DNA of 64,000 bases from Volvox africanus (GCA_030268105.1 BSDZ01000004.1:4265001-4329000), one strand, 5' to 3'. Positions 47,901 to 60,245 are shown, counted from the stretch's first letter. Made by a program: numbers and translations. The notes: generated from the sequence alone by a model not told the origin.

Positions 47901-50688
47901 GATCACCGCTTCACCTCTCTGTTCGCAATCATGACCTAACGCCATGACCTGACGAGAACGTTGGCCAATATACTGAAAACTTTGCAAACTTGTCATTCAC
48001 CTAGGGCGAACAGAGGCAAGATATGCTCCGCCGGGCGATTGGACACCTTACTCAGCGGAAGGGTTAAGGGGCAGCGAGCCGCATTACAGCATTAGCCATC
48101 ATCCATTACCACCGCCCACCATCCTACTTTACGCCATGTCGACGTCAATCTTGCCTATCAGGCCACGCAGTAGAAATGCCGAGTAGTCTCGTGCTCGCAT
48201 GGCTGATGAGAAGCTGGCTGCGACAACCGACCGAACGGACAGGCTATAAATGGAGTGTCCGCACGGGCTTTCCGACGACTTGCCTGCACGAAGGACGCGG
48301 CAACGAAGTCCATCTTGTTCTTCACTGCGAAGTTCTGTACGTCGTCAACGTCCTTGGGGCTGAGCACAGGCAGGTCCACGTGCACACCTAAGTGAAAGGA
48401 TAGGAATGGACAACTGTTGTCGGTCAACCATGAAAGGTCCCAGAACAGAGGTTTGCGCAGACCAGGGCCGGGATTTACTACGGCAGATCTGCTGAAGGCA
48501 GAAATGACTGCAGGTTTCCTGACCATGGCCTAGCACTTGGAAACTTGGCCGAGCTGATAACCTAGTCACTGTTCTTTTGTCCCTAAACTTGCCCCTTGAC
48601 CCTTAGCTGATATGCGTTCGAAAATCAACATGCACACATCATCATCCATACCCCAAAGGGCCCAACTTCCCAGCGCACCCGGCAAGTTGCAGTTCTTGCG
48701 CTGTCCAAGCTTGTGCGAATTGATGACACGGCCCAGAAGCTCCGTGTCATTGAGGATAGACACCACCTCAATACTGATGGCCCCGTCCGCCAACAGGATG
48801 GTACCGCCAGGTTTGATACTCTGGCACAAATTGGCGTAGCTGATGCCAATTTTCGTCTCGCCGGTGGCCTCTTTATAGCCTTCCCAGCGCACGTAATCAT
48901 CGCCCACCGCCACCACAGTCACGTCCTGGCCCGCCACTAGCTCGATGTCCTTGCCACCCCGCAGCATAGCGGTGCGAATCTCAGGGCCCTTGGTATCCAG
49001 CAGGAAGGCCACCAAGCTCTTATTGACCTCTGCGACCTGCGATCATGGTCATTTAGGACACCGGAGCCGTAACACACCATCAATAGAGGGCGCCAATAAC
49101 CACCTGGAAGTACAGGCGCAGCAATCTGCTTGTTGGGCCAGCCAGCAGGCGTGACCGCGAGACAGCTTCACTATCGTTTAACCCCTTTTTGACGGGCACG
49201 CAATGCGTGACGCGTCGAGGGGCGAACATCGGAACTGAAAGCCTGTGGAATAGGCCTCAGACGCGCAGTCCACGCCTTGCAAGAGCCGCGTGAATGCTTC
49301 TTGCCAGCAAAAGCGTTAGTGCCTGATGCCCTTCAATATTCCCATTTGTGTCTGCGTTGCCACGCCTTCATGCAACAATGCAAAGATGTACAAACATCCT
49401 AGTTCCTTACAAAGCCAGCTGGAAATCGTCAAGAAATGCCTGTTGGGGCCTTCTCTTCATTCCTCTTTTGTCTGCAGTTTCTATGAGGACCCCGCATTTC
49501 TCTGATGCTGCCTTCGTCCAATCCACACCCTTGTCCCTCTGGCAGTCATTAACCATAACTTGCCCCCCCCTTTGCCACATTTGCCAACCCGACAAGCGCC
49601 TCACCTTCCTGAGCCGGTCCAGCACCTCCTGGTGCGCAGCGTGAGTGCCGTGACTGAAATTGAACCTAGCCACGTCCATGCCCGCATCCAGCAACTGGGC
49701 GAGGCCCTCTTCTGACCAGCAAGAGGGCCCCAGCGTGCACACGATCTTGGTCTTGCGGCCCACGGGCACATCCTGCAAACAGAGGATACCGTAAAATGCG
49801 TCCTTCCAGGCAGCAGGTTCGAGTGCCCCATGTTTTGTCTCAATTTCTATGCCAGTATGGTTTCCGATGGACACTGGTTAGGCAACAGCCCTGAACAGTT
49901 TGTCCGGCCATTGGCGAAGCTGCTCAATCCAGACCCTTGCCCATTCACCACCCTTCGCCACTTACGCTGAGGATCGCGGCTTGGCTAACTCGTGTGACCC
50001 TCTCCAGATGAGTTATGGCGCCGCGGGAGGGCGGCACCAAAGATACGGGTCGGTACTCGGGTAGCCAGTCCAAGGCCTTCTCGCGCTTCAAAGCCGCAGC
50101 TGCCATTTCACGATGGTGGAACTCCTGTGGCAAACGAAAAACAGGGAGGGAGGTCGGAAAAGTAATAATGGGGTTATGGGAAAGCATCCATGGCCACATC
50201 CAGCGTGGCATATCCCAATAATGGGAAACCTATCTAGATGTAAATTGTATGCTCATGTTACCCCCTCATGGTCTTGAGAAAACACTCCACAGACTCCACA
50301 TTTCCCAGGGTGTAATATGAACCGAGACGCCATCGAAGATGCGTTGCGCACTCGCTGACCTCCCGTGCAGTGCTCCTAGCGTGCCCGGCATCGTTCGCAC
50401 CTGCAAGAGGTCCATGCGACTGTGCACGCTTGTGAGCGCAGCACGGGCCGTGTTCAATGGCCGTTGAATATCTTCACTCAGCTGACCGAATGAGACGACA
50501 CTGGAAACTTTCATTCCACGGTTCAGTCGACTTGAGACAGACTCGGCATGCGGTACGCCTTTGGCCTCCGACAGCTGCGCGTAACCAGACGGCCTGGCGC
50601 CATTCTTCTGGTCCCCTAACCGCGTTGTATCATATCCAGTTTGTTGACTTTCATCATGCAATAAAGGCTTTGAGCCACGCACACCCAT
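44951..50688 (-). CDS. pyruvate kinase module A (catalytic, with EF-hand loop)
   Basis: Exons: 50688-50401, 50124-49966, 49772-49605, 49036-48679, 48387-48284, 47822-47658, 47530-47216, 46774-46672, 46180-45977, 45814-45674, 45093-44951. Together they give 715 codons plus TAA if read as a separate gene. The start is the first ATG after an in-frame TGA. The N-terminus MGVRGSK fits an N-myristoylation site, and about 150 residues precede the kinase. Catalytic features are intact: [84 protein letters not shown] makes pyruvate and ATP from phosphoenolpyruvate and ADP. The C-domain carries [12 protein letters not shown], a canonical EF-hand loop. Exon 5 ends at a GC donor (CAG|GCAAGT). The exon 9 donor (ATG|GCAGGT) is weak and unproven. 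The 3' end may instead splice into module B. Confidence 0.85.
46672..46774 (-). other. exon encoding the EF-hand loop insertion of PK module A
   Basis: The exon reads [20 protein letters not shown], then [14 protein letters not shown]. The loop fills all EF-hand positions: D1, N3, D5, G6, a hydrophobic at 8, D9 and E12. It replaces the short turn between the helix and strand before the [13 protein letters not shown] block. Modules B, C and D lack it (TTGESARLV in C). One loop without a visible partner could bind Ca2+ weakly or only structurally. Confidence 0.7.
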
Positions 50689-52544
50689 TTTCCGAAGTAA
50701 ACGAGGTCAGTCGAAACCAGAAGCACTTCAGACGTTAGTTGGACAATCCAACAGAATTTAGGTTCGCCCGAACTCAGCGGTAATAATAGGAAGGACGCAG
50801 TTCACGAATGTCACTCGACACTCTGGACTTGCAAGTCTTCTACGGGAAAAACTTCAGCTTGCGTCCGCAGACGTAAAGAACTATCAATAATTCCTGTGTA
50901 TGCAGAATGGACACGTGGATTTATAGCTGCCAAATGATGGCCAGCTTCCGAAAGGAATATCGCAAGTATGGGCCGCTGATCTGAATAAATAGTGTTAGAC
51001 TATAGCCCTGGTATAATGTATGAAGCTGAGGTAATACGTGCACTTTGGCGAGCTTGCCGAAGGCATAAAATAAAGATGTTCTTTATTCCTGAGAGTCCGT
51101 ATTGACCGGGAAGATGCTTGGGCACACGCACATGCCCTTTCAAGTGGATATGTACATAAAGCCCCGTCCATAAAAAAAGTTTACCACAAAAACCGTACAT
51201 CATATTTGAGTACTCCAGAGGCTAAAAACCTAAGTGACCAAGTGTTAGGAAAGTTCGAGGATGGTATCATTTTCCAAGCAAAAGACAGTAATCCAAGACC
51301 CTCACAAGCTTTGTAATTTGTTGATCTGCTCGGGCATTGTTTTTATGTCATGCTCGATTAATAAGTGCCGTACTGTCTGTGTGGACTAGAATCTGGCAAC
51401 AGGTTGCACCAGATCCCCTACTCCTTTCATCCTTTGGCTTGCTAATTTGGTGGTATCCTGGATTAAGGTCACTTAGTCTCGGTAGTTGCGGGACATTCTA
51501 TAACCCACCCTCCCACCCCTTCGCTAATTTAATGGGGCTGGCAGCTGGGGCAGCTGATGTGAATGGATGTTTCTGGTTGGGATGTTAGCGGGAGATATTG
51601 TCGAGTTTACTAGCCTGGTTCCATGGATCGTCTCTTAGGTGACGATGCGGATCAGGTAACGCTTGAGGGTGGAGGCAGTTCGCATGGATGTGCCCAAGTT
51701 CCATTAGCCGCCCAAAATTCAGCGGCCGACTGGAGGCGTGAAGCATCGTCGAGGTTATGGTTGAGGCCGAAGGATGATGCATGGGGCACGCCGCCCCTGG
51801 TAGGTCTTGGTACACAGTTTGAGGTTGTCAGCATAGGGTTTACCAGTCTGGATTCTGGCTTTACTGTACATGAAAACCATTGTCCTGAAGGTGTCCTCCA
51901 GAGGATGGCTTTACGAAATCTGTGAGCTGCAGCTTTCCACAGTCATGTCCACGCTGGAATGTAGCCCACATGTGCAGGATTACACTGTGTATTGTAATAG
52001 GACGAGCTCCTCAAGGTCGCCGTTGTCGTAGGTTGGCGTTCATGTCTGTGGTGCGTAAAGTGCGTTATAAGGGATAATGCATCATTATCCACGTCTATCA
52101 AATTACGAGATAACACTAAATTTCTACCTTAAAATGTTTCTCCTTTCTAAATTGACATTCCATTAAGTCCCAAGGGCTTTTCGAACATTGGCGGCATCGC
52201 TTGTGACCGGGCAACGGTCAACAAGAACCGACATTCATGTTGTTGATCGCGATTCGCCGAAGCCCTTCAAGACAAGATATGTATATAGTTCTTTGATTAT
52301 TTTCTACATTATTTCATTGCATGTGGCCTCGCCCGATTTATCATCATTATGATGGCCACATCTGCACAGTGAATAATTACGCATTATAATTGACAACGAT
52401 TTTATTACTTGTAGCAGCATTTACAAGTACGTGATAGGCTATTGGCTTAAGCTGTGCGGTCACTAGCAGATATCCTGTCATCGTTGCCGGAGGCTGTAAA
52501 CCAATTAGACTGGATAATACAGGGCGCATAAATCCTGGAACACC
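50689..52544. other. divergent intergenic region
   Basis: Separates the minus-strand PK locus from the plus-strand GCK gene, so it should contain the promoters of both. No TATA box or other element could be assigned with confidence. The open frames seen at 51337-51925 have no family pattern. Confidence 0.35.
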
Positions 52545-53020
52545 ATGTCTGAAACAGGGGTTACATCAGAGGTTGGAGAAAAGAAGGAGTGCCCAATTTG
52601 CGTGATGTTTCGCGAGGGCGGCTGTGAGCAGGAGTTCAATGTAAGTTTTACTGAAACAAGAGTGTAATGGTTCTTCCGTATTGTATATAATTAGCATTAA
52701 AAACCAGAGCGACTGCACTTGCGCAGAACTTCATGGATTGCGGTGTGCGTGGGGAAAAAGGGGACGGCGATTACAAAGACTGCATACCATTGGTAAGGTT
52801 TGGTGTTTGCGTGCTTGACTTGCATGCCGAGGCAGGCCTTCACGTCAACTAGCTGTTTACTATGGCCGCTTACTTGCAGTTCGAGGCTATGCGACGTTGC
52901 ATGCAACGCAACCCAGTCGTTTTCGGGGACGTGCTTAAGGACGTCGAAGAGCTTTCAAAGACCAACACCGAGTACCCGGAAGACAGTCGACCCAAGCCGG
53001 CATCCGTAGAAAGCAGATGA
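52545..53020 (+). CDS. GCK-domain small protein
   Basis: Three exons (52545-52640, 52727-52792, 52880-53020) join in phase to exactly 100 codons plus TGA. Canonical splice sites are AAT|GTAAGT, GCGCAG|AAC, TTG|GTAAGG and TTGCAG|TTC. The protein has the GCK (Gly-Cys-Lys) pattern: ECPICVMFREGGCEQEF, then NFMDCGVRG, DYKDCIPLF, and MRRCMQRNPVVFGDVL. Its regularly spaced cysteines (CPxC, GGC, DC, DC, RC) suggest a helical, disulfide-stabilised fold like twin-Cys proteins. GCK proteins occur in plants, algae and protists. Their role is not established, though a mitochondrial intermembrane location has been considered for similar Cys patterns. The tail (EDSRPKPASVESR) is disordered. Nearly the whole protein is the domain. 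Confidence 0.85.
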
Positions 53021-53218
53021 AATGTTCTTGATCTCGAACACGCATAGATGAAACTATTAAGCTTACGTTCGCACTGAATTTACCTGAACGTAAATGGTGC
53101 TATTTCCTTGAATCGCGGCTCGAGGGCGTGGACTTACGGATATATGAGATAGGGGTTGTGTGCGGTTTAGTTACTTCTTTGTGTATGGCTGTTATCAGAC
53201 GTTTTAATGCCGCGCTAT

Positions 53219-53223
53219 GTAAT
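53219..53223 (+). promoter_or_regulatory. putative TGTAA poly(A) signal of the GCK gene
   Basis: TGTAA, the usual polyadenylation signal of chlamydomonadalean algae, lies about 200 bases after the stop. A five-base match is weak evidence on its own. Confidence 0.35.
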
Positions 53224-56140
53224 CTTAAGTCGAAGTTGAAGTTTGTGAAAACCTTTCATCCTTGACGATTGCACTTCAAGACAACTAACTTCACAACCGT
53301 TAGGCTTGACCATCCCCTTTCAGAGGTATTACAATTTCAACATATCCCCTAATATACTTTGTACCATTTGCAGAGATGTTATGGAAGCTTTTCCTTGCAT
53401 ACACCCAAAACAGCTTCGAATAATGCCATGCTTTTTAACGTCTTCATTTTAAAATTACCTCTATACCAATATGTGGCAATGATTTATTGGACTGTTTCCC
53501 TAAGTCGGCAACGACTGTCCATGGATGTCGGATGCGATATCCTATCTGGTCGTCTTAGGGGTCAACGACAGCCTCGGTGTGCCAGGGCGCTTCGGAGCTA
53601 ATAAAGCTGAAGGTCACGTCAGAATTCCATTTTCAGTAATCCACATTCTACATCTAAAACCATATGGTTACTAATCCGCTGTAGCCAGTGCAGACATCAT
53701 CTAGCGGCAACCGCTGGGGATATCAGCACAACAGTGCAACCTTGCGCATTCATTGATACGGCATGTGGCATGGTACCATATAAATGTACATGAGGCATGA
53801 AGTGTCTGCAATTTCCATAATCCTGTTGAAAGAACTTCACGTGTTGTTATCTACTGCTCACAGTGTCCAACGTCTGCTCTGGGCTCTGACTTAGGTGTAC
53901 CGGCTGAAGAGCAGGCAACGGCGCATCAGACATTCCCCTTTGATTCCACGTATCACAATGGATTGTTACAGCTTTGCTTGCAACAGCAGCAGCTGCTGCT
54001 GCAGGTTGGTGGTCGCAGCCTCACCCTGCTACTCACGCCATGATGCAGCAAGAAATCCCAGTCCACGCTTTGGAGCAAGGAGTTCCAGCCCAGACCGTGC
54101 AGCAGGGAGTTCCAAATATTGCACCTGCGATTGTCCTTTCACTCACGTGAAGCAGTCAGCATGTTCACCCAATTATCCAACATGAAGGGAAATCCTTGCG
54201 TGGGGGTAGGGGCAGGGGCCGAGGGAGAGGTGCACACTCTTCTGTAGGGACTGTTACCCATTGCCCGTGGTGGCCGTGCGGTCGAGGACGTGGAAGCAGG
54301 CGGTCGATCAGCCAGTGTCAAGGGGTATGTGGCACCTGACGTGAAGCGTGCAAAGACAGTACGGTCATCAGTGGATGCCACAGGCGATGGTGTAGATGGC
54401 TGTGATGGGGATGGGGATGAGAAAGGTGGTGATGATGAAGATTCAAGCAATAGCAAGTCAAATGGTAGCATTTGGCACAATGATGATGATTTGCTTCTCC
54501 TTGCACGCTTCAAGGCGTACCTGCAGGCCCCAGAGCCGAGGGGTTGATGTAAAGCGGGTTTGCCATTGCTGGTGTTGCCATTCAATGGGGTACAGCAACG
54601 CCATCAGCTAGGAAAAACTGCTCCTCCCCTTCAACAGGTATGAGTTTCATCGTTAATGAATGACTGGACAATGAGCTAGGCAAGAATACTTGTGCTGTAT
54701 CTAGGCATGTAGACATGAAGCACCGCAATCATCACCACCACCACTGCTGCTGGCGATGGGGTGTTATTAGAATGTCCCATGTTGCCTTACGTGTACGACT
54801 ACTACACTCCTTTCCCTCTGTAGGGCACGTCTCAGGCACTGATGCTAACAATTGCCAACCTCAGCCATGCATGAGTGTTTTGTGTTCCGCCGTCACGACA
54901 TGTTCCCATGGGTTTTTCAAGCATCAAGTGTTGATCAGCCATTAAACCTGCCTCCTATTTTTCATGGGAAACCAGGTTATCTTCAGACCAATTATTTCAG
55001 ACAGATGATGATCAGTCCGGGGACTCCTGCACATTTAGATTGTGTGTGTTGGTGTATGTGTACAACAACTACATCAGCTAAGTCTTTTGGGGGGCCCAGG
55101 TACATGGTGCTGCAAGCATCTGCAAATGGATAAAGGTACTTCAGAAACTGCGCGCTGACATGTCTCGCTAAGATTGGCGCATGAGGGCAGAGTAATTACC
55201 CCCACTTGATAGGAAACACAGAGTAAACCCGCTCACCAACGCATAAGCGCAGTGTACTCTCACGTACACTGAAGTTCTACAGTGCATGCATCAACGATTG
55301 CGTGAAAAATCTCGTCGCTGACGTGTAGTTCATATCGGAACCGTGCTTTGTTCCAACGCAGCAAGGATTTATAAGTCGGTTCCGTGCGCCTTCGCTTGAT
55401 TCGGTTCTCAGGGAAGGGCGGAGCCTACGAGGCAGTAGAATATGCCTAGAGAGTTCATCCTTGCGGCCGCCGGAATCTCGTCTCAAAGGAACATGGTGAC
55501 AGCCGGAATGACGCTTGTTACCAGAACTGATAAATCAAGAAGTATGCAAATCAAAAGGTGACTTTGACCCATAATTAGGAGGGAAAGGAGACGGCTACTT
55601 TGCAAATTTTCAGTCGGGTCCATTATCGACCGACCGGACAGGTTTCTAGCAGAATAGTTAGATTTAAGAAAAATAGCGCGTTAGAGATTTAATCATTATA
55701 TACCTGTAACTTTCATGGTTTTAGCATGGTTCTGCCGTGAGTTTAGAAATAGGCAAGTTAGCATGCGGCTAAGGAAAGACTGTAAGGAGCCGAAATCATC
55801 TGGAACCACGAATCAGCTTAAGCGGTTTAGAAAAATGCCTAATCTGGTTGCGTAATGCGTGGAAGACTAGTTACGGCGAATGACTGACGGTTTGCTGACA
55901 GCAACCGTCCCGTACGATGACTGTATTTTAAGGTCGTTGAGCAACTTCATGTTACATACAGTTTAACGTTTAGATTCAAAGATTAACAATATTGGTGCTG
56001 GAAGATTGGCTTGAAGATCGAGAGCGGCTACTGAAGACCGTCGAGAGTCGGGTAGTTGCGTCCGTGGAGCCGCGCCAGCATTCCGGCAACACACCCTTTC
56101 CCAGTCGCCGCGCAAAAGACTCGTCTACAGTCAGGACATA
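53224..56140. other. intergenic; possible transposon-derived open frames
   Basis: No firm gene. On the plus strand 53950-54150 has a CAG/CTG-rich segment. The frame 54290-54547 ends with an acidic run and IWHNDDDLLLLARFKAYL, which faintly recalls a Myb/SANT-type DNA-binding helix of transposon accessory proteins. 54880-55133 is open but unrecognised. These may be remnants of one element. The malate synthase promoter should lie at the right end. Confidence 0.3.
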
Positions 56141-59100
56141 ATGGCCGTCCAGGCGGTGCCGGGTGTTGCTATTTTGGGACCGGTCGCTGCTGAGCACGCC
56201 GTTATCCTCACCCCGGAGGCACAGTTTTTCGTGGCAACGCTTCAACGCGTATTCAATTCGCGTCGTAAGGATCTTTTGAAGCGCCGCCAGGAGCGCCAGA
56301 AGGAGCTGGATGCTGGCAGGTGAGGCACTTCCGTGGCTCGCGCATGCTAAGTCGTTACCCTTGTCACTTGACCGTGTTTATCTTTCCAGACCATGCCCTC
56401 CATGTTTTCTCCATGCCCTCAAAATCTTTACCTTTTTATCGAATACATATTGATTGTAGAGGTCAGCTGTGAAGCTGCGGGCACCGAAATTGTTTCTGCA
56501 AATGCCATAGCGCTCCTCGTTTGCCGTTAAACTCATAAGCAGCCGGTGAACCATGGCACAGCATTTGAACGCCTTGGCTACTGATGCCTTATTCTCCAGG
56601 CTTCCCGACTTCCTTCCGGAGACTGCTTCCGTGCGTGCCTCCCCTGCCTGGCGATGCGCACCGCCCGCTCCTGGCCTGGTGGACCGTCGTGTAGAAATTA
56701 CGGGCCCCGTGGACAGGAAGATGGTGATCAACGCTTTTAACTCTGGCGCTACCCAGTACATGGCCGACTTTGAGGGTAGGAGCGAGTGGGCGGATATCCT
56801 CTTTCATTCCGTGCTGCCGGGTTCTCCCAGGACGTGCCAAAGTTACCGATAAGAGAGATTCCTCCTCTTCACGAAGAGACAGGCAGTGCAAGGAATGGCC
56901 TACAAGAATCAGACAATTTCTGAGCTGAAACATGAATTGCTAAATGGCCTCGTCACCCATCAAGCCTCGTGGCCCGCATGCTTTTCCAGGATCAGCAGGC
57001 TCTGGCGGATGGAAGGCACCTCCCAATCTAGTTGCAAATGCAAGCACATCTCGGTTGCGTTCCCTTCCATCCGGTGTGCCACGCATGAACAACTTCCTTC
57101 GCGCTGTCCTTTCTTCCTTTCTTCCGTCCTCTCCAGCTCCCTTTATCATTCCACATTCCACATGCAGATTCACACGCGCCCACATGGAGCAACAACCTGG
57201 ATGGCCACGTGAACCTTCGTGACGCCATTCGCCGCACCATCACGTACAGCGCCCCGAATGGCAAAAATTACAACCTGCGCAACGATGGCAAGCTTGCCAC
57301 CCTGCTGGTACGGTGAGTACCGATGGTGCACGACGAATCCAAGCATCTTCCCAGGCGTTAAGCCTACCAGCGTTTCTCTTGTTGTCTCCGCTTGTCTATA
57401 ATATTTAACATGTGCGGTGTCTTTCGATACAAATCCACTCATCTTTTATCCCTGTCTTCCATTTCAGCCCCCGCGGATGGCATCTGGAGGAGGCTCACTT
57501 TCTGGTGGACGGGGAGCCGTGTTCGGCCTCACTGTTCGATTTCGGGTTGTTCTTCTTCCACAACGCGAAGGCGACGCTGGCTGTCGGTGAAGGGCCCTAC
57601 TTCTACTTGCCAAAGATGGAGAGCCATTTGGAGGCTAGGTGAGAGGGGAAGGAGAAGAAGTTCAAGAAAAGCAGAATCTGTAACATATCCTGCCGATAGC
57701 AGGAAGTTAACAGCAGCAGTTCCAAGCATTTGGGAAGCGCACCACTCGCTGTTTTGATGTGGAGAACGAGCCGTGTATCTGATGATATTAGGTTTGTTTC
57801 GTTTTGACTACTCTGGATTTTTACTGCCCTGTCTGCCTGATCTGGATCCGGATCGGAATCCTGTTGCAGGTTGTGGAACGACGTGTTCAACGCGGCCCAG
57901 GACATGATCCGCATTCCCCGCGGTACCATTCGTGCCACGGTGCTCATTGAGACGCTTCTGGCGGCGTTTGAGATGGAGGAGATCCTGTACGAGCTTCGAG
58001 ACCATTCGGCGGGTGCGGATGTTTGTCGCTTTGGTTTTGCCGTTTTAGACCCTGCGGCGGGAATTTATTCAGGGGAATTGCGGGAGTGAGTCCAGGAAAA
58101 GCCTGGGTTGAGTCCAGGACCTCAGTCCATCTGGCCTGCTCACGCGCGCCTGCACGTCCCGCAGGCCTCAACTGCGGCCGCTGGGACTACATTTTCTCAT
58201 TCATAAAGAAGCTCCGAAACCACCGGCTGTATGTCCTACCGGACCGCTCCGCGGTGACAATGACTTCGCCCTTCATGGACGCATACGTGCGCTTGTTGAT
58301 CAAGACGTGCCACAAACGGTAGGTGGGAGACCTGTAAGGAGAAGCCGCAATATTTTGTATACTAACGTATCAACCGAATTGCATCTCCAAAATCAGCATC
58401 CCACCCGCCTAATTACCCTTAGTACTCGTGTGCAAAGCATCCTTAATAAAGGCTGGCTGACACGATGCCGAAACACCCTTGGGTACTAACCCCTTTCGAT
58501 AACCGTGCAGAGGCGTTCACGCCATGGGCGGCATGGCGGCCCAGATTCCCATCAAGGACGATCCGGCCGCAAACGCTGCTGCTTTGGCCAAGGTGCGGTA
58601 GATGTGTGGTGCACGATTTTGTGTTTGCCAAGTTAGGAAAAGTTGGGAATATGATATGTGGTGGTGGCCGTGTGGCTGCCATAGCGGCACAGATGGTATG
58701 TGGACAAGCGAGAACTTATTTAAAATGCATTGAGAAGAACCATTTCTTCGCGGCGCTGATCTGCGGCGCTGATCTGCGGCGCTGCGATGCATTACGCCGT
58801 CGGCTCTTAGGTTCGTGCGGACAAGGAGCGTGAGGTGATTGCGGGCCATGACGGTACCTGGGTGGCGCACCCCGACCTTGTCAAGATTGCGCTGGAGGTG
58901 TTCAACAAGTGAGTCTGGTAGCCGGTTCTCGGAGATTGGGGCGGACGATGATTGGGGCCAATGCGGAGTCCGCTATACACACCTGCGAGCTGAACAGTAG
59001 CGGAGTTGACGCCTTAGTTGATTCGGCAGATTCCGCTGGATGCTGGTGGTGGGTGCTGAACCTGGGAAAACCACTGATTTCGGAGAAGTCGGCATGGGAG

Positions 59101-60245
59101 ACTGGATGAGGGTGCCCCGAAACACCGGGGAAGGTAGGGACTGCCAGGTTAGTGGCCACGGGTGATGTACCCCCCTATCCTACACACACACCATCACAGC
59201 AGCACTGGCTAAGAATAGGTCACTGTCATCCTTCAGTGCCGCACCTCTCTTCCACTTTAACCTGCACATTATATTGCCCTTATTATGTATACACAGGCAC
59301 ATGCCGCAGCCCAACCAGCTCTTCGTGCGTCGTGATGACGTCAACGTCACTGCCGCCGATCTGCTGTGTGTGGGCGGGGGCCAGCTGCTCGCGGAGGGGG
59401 GCATCACGGAGCGCGGTCTGCGGGACAACCTGAGCGTAGGGCTGGCATACATGGAGAGCTGGCTGAGGGGTGTGGGCTGCGTGCCCATTCACAACCTGAT
59501 GGAGGATGCGGCCACTGCCGAAATCAGCAGGTGGGTCTGGAGAGGAGTTCCGAGAGGTGGGGTTGACTGAATGAAGCCTGACGCGAAGATGACTTTGGAA
59601 TTCGGTACCCATTCCTCGAGGATTTTGGGGACCAATGGTTAGGTTCTTGATTTTGATTTTGATTTCTAAAAATGGAAGGTTTTAAAGATAAGGCCCCCTT
59701 CCTGTCACAAACACTACTGCAGGTCTCAGGTGTGGCAATGGGTTCGGCACGGCGCCATTACCCGGGAAGGCCGTGTGGTGAGCGCCCCATGGGTCCTCCA
59801 AATCCTTCAGGAGGAAGTTGAGGCGGCCAAGGGCAAGGTGAGGCAGTGGGGGATTGTGCAGCAGCACATCGCGGCAAGTGTGTGCGGGGTTGTTGCAGGC
59901 GGTGGGTGAGAGAGAAAGAATGATTCGACCACCTGGCGGTGAAACCCGGTGGTAGGCATACGTCTGTACGATCTGGTCGGCGGGTGGGCGGGAGGAGGTA
60001 GGGGTTTATCTCGGGAAATTGCCCTCAGCAAAGGGCCCCGTTTCACGGTGCTTGTGATGTGATTGACCACCGGGCTGGGATTTCAATACTTGTGCGTGCA
60101 GATGGGTCCTCAGCGTTTCGCCGCATCCAAGTACCCACTGGCCGCTCAGCTGCTGGCGGGAACCATCACTGGCGGTCCTTACAGCGATTTCCTGACGACT
60201 CTGTGCTATGACCACATCGTCACGAAGCCCGCTTCACGCATGTGA
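56141..60245 (+). CDS. malate synthase
   Basis: Eleven exons (56141-56319, 56600-56775, 57168-57312, 57468-57638, 57870-58012, 58165-58318, 58511-58592, 58811-58908, 59297-59530, 59723-59837, 60102-60245) join in phase to 546 codons plus TGA, the normal length of plant/fungal-type malate synthase (AceB family). It condenses acetyl-CoA with glyoxylate to malate in the glyoxylate cycle, needed for growth on acetate or lipid. Family blocks are seen in order: [128 protein letters not shown]. The Arg of GTIRAT and the Asp of NLMEDAA are the expected catalytic residues. The C-terminus SRM is a PTS1-like tripeptide, suggesting import into peroxisomes. The intron 58909-59296 carries the 207-base repeat. 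Confidence 0.95.
58981..59187 (+). repeat. 207-base dispersed repeat in a malate synthase intron
   Basis: Partner of 30787-30993, within the intron 58909-59296. It is in sense orientation to malate synthase, while the PK copy is antisense to its host gene. A small mobile element (SINE- or MITE-like) is the likely source. Confidence 0.92.

Larger units (their letters stand above)
24493..50688 (-). other. pyruvate kinase four-module locus (A-B-C-D)
   Basis: Four PK modules follow one another head to tail on the minus strand with almost no space between: A 50688-44951, B 44691-34016, C 33521-28636, D 28358-24493. The C-to-D junction (CCAG|GTGGGG, intron of 277 bases, CCAG|GTTGCG) splices phase 0 to phase 0. 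B-to-C (GCCGCG|GTGGGT to CTCCAG|GTCCTT) and A-to-B (GTCCAG|GTGGGG to CTCAG|ACGCTC) can do the same. B's first coding exon has no in-frame Met, which favours fusion. Against fusion, A has an in-frame TAA at 44951, and usable Met codons exist near 44833, 33566 and 28340. I recall very long multi-PK proteins in Chlamydomonas annotation but cannot verify this here. A fused product would be roughly 2,350 residues. Confidence 0.7.
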
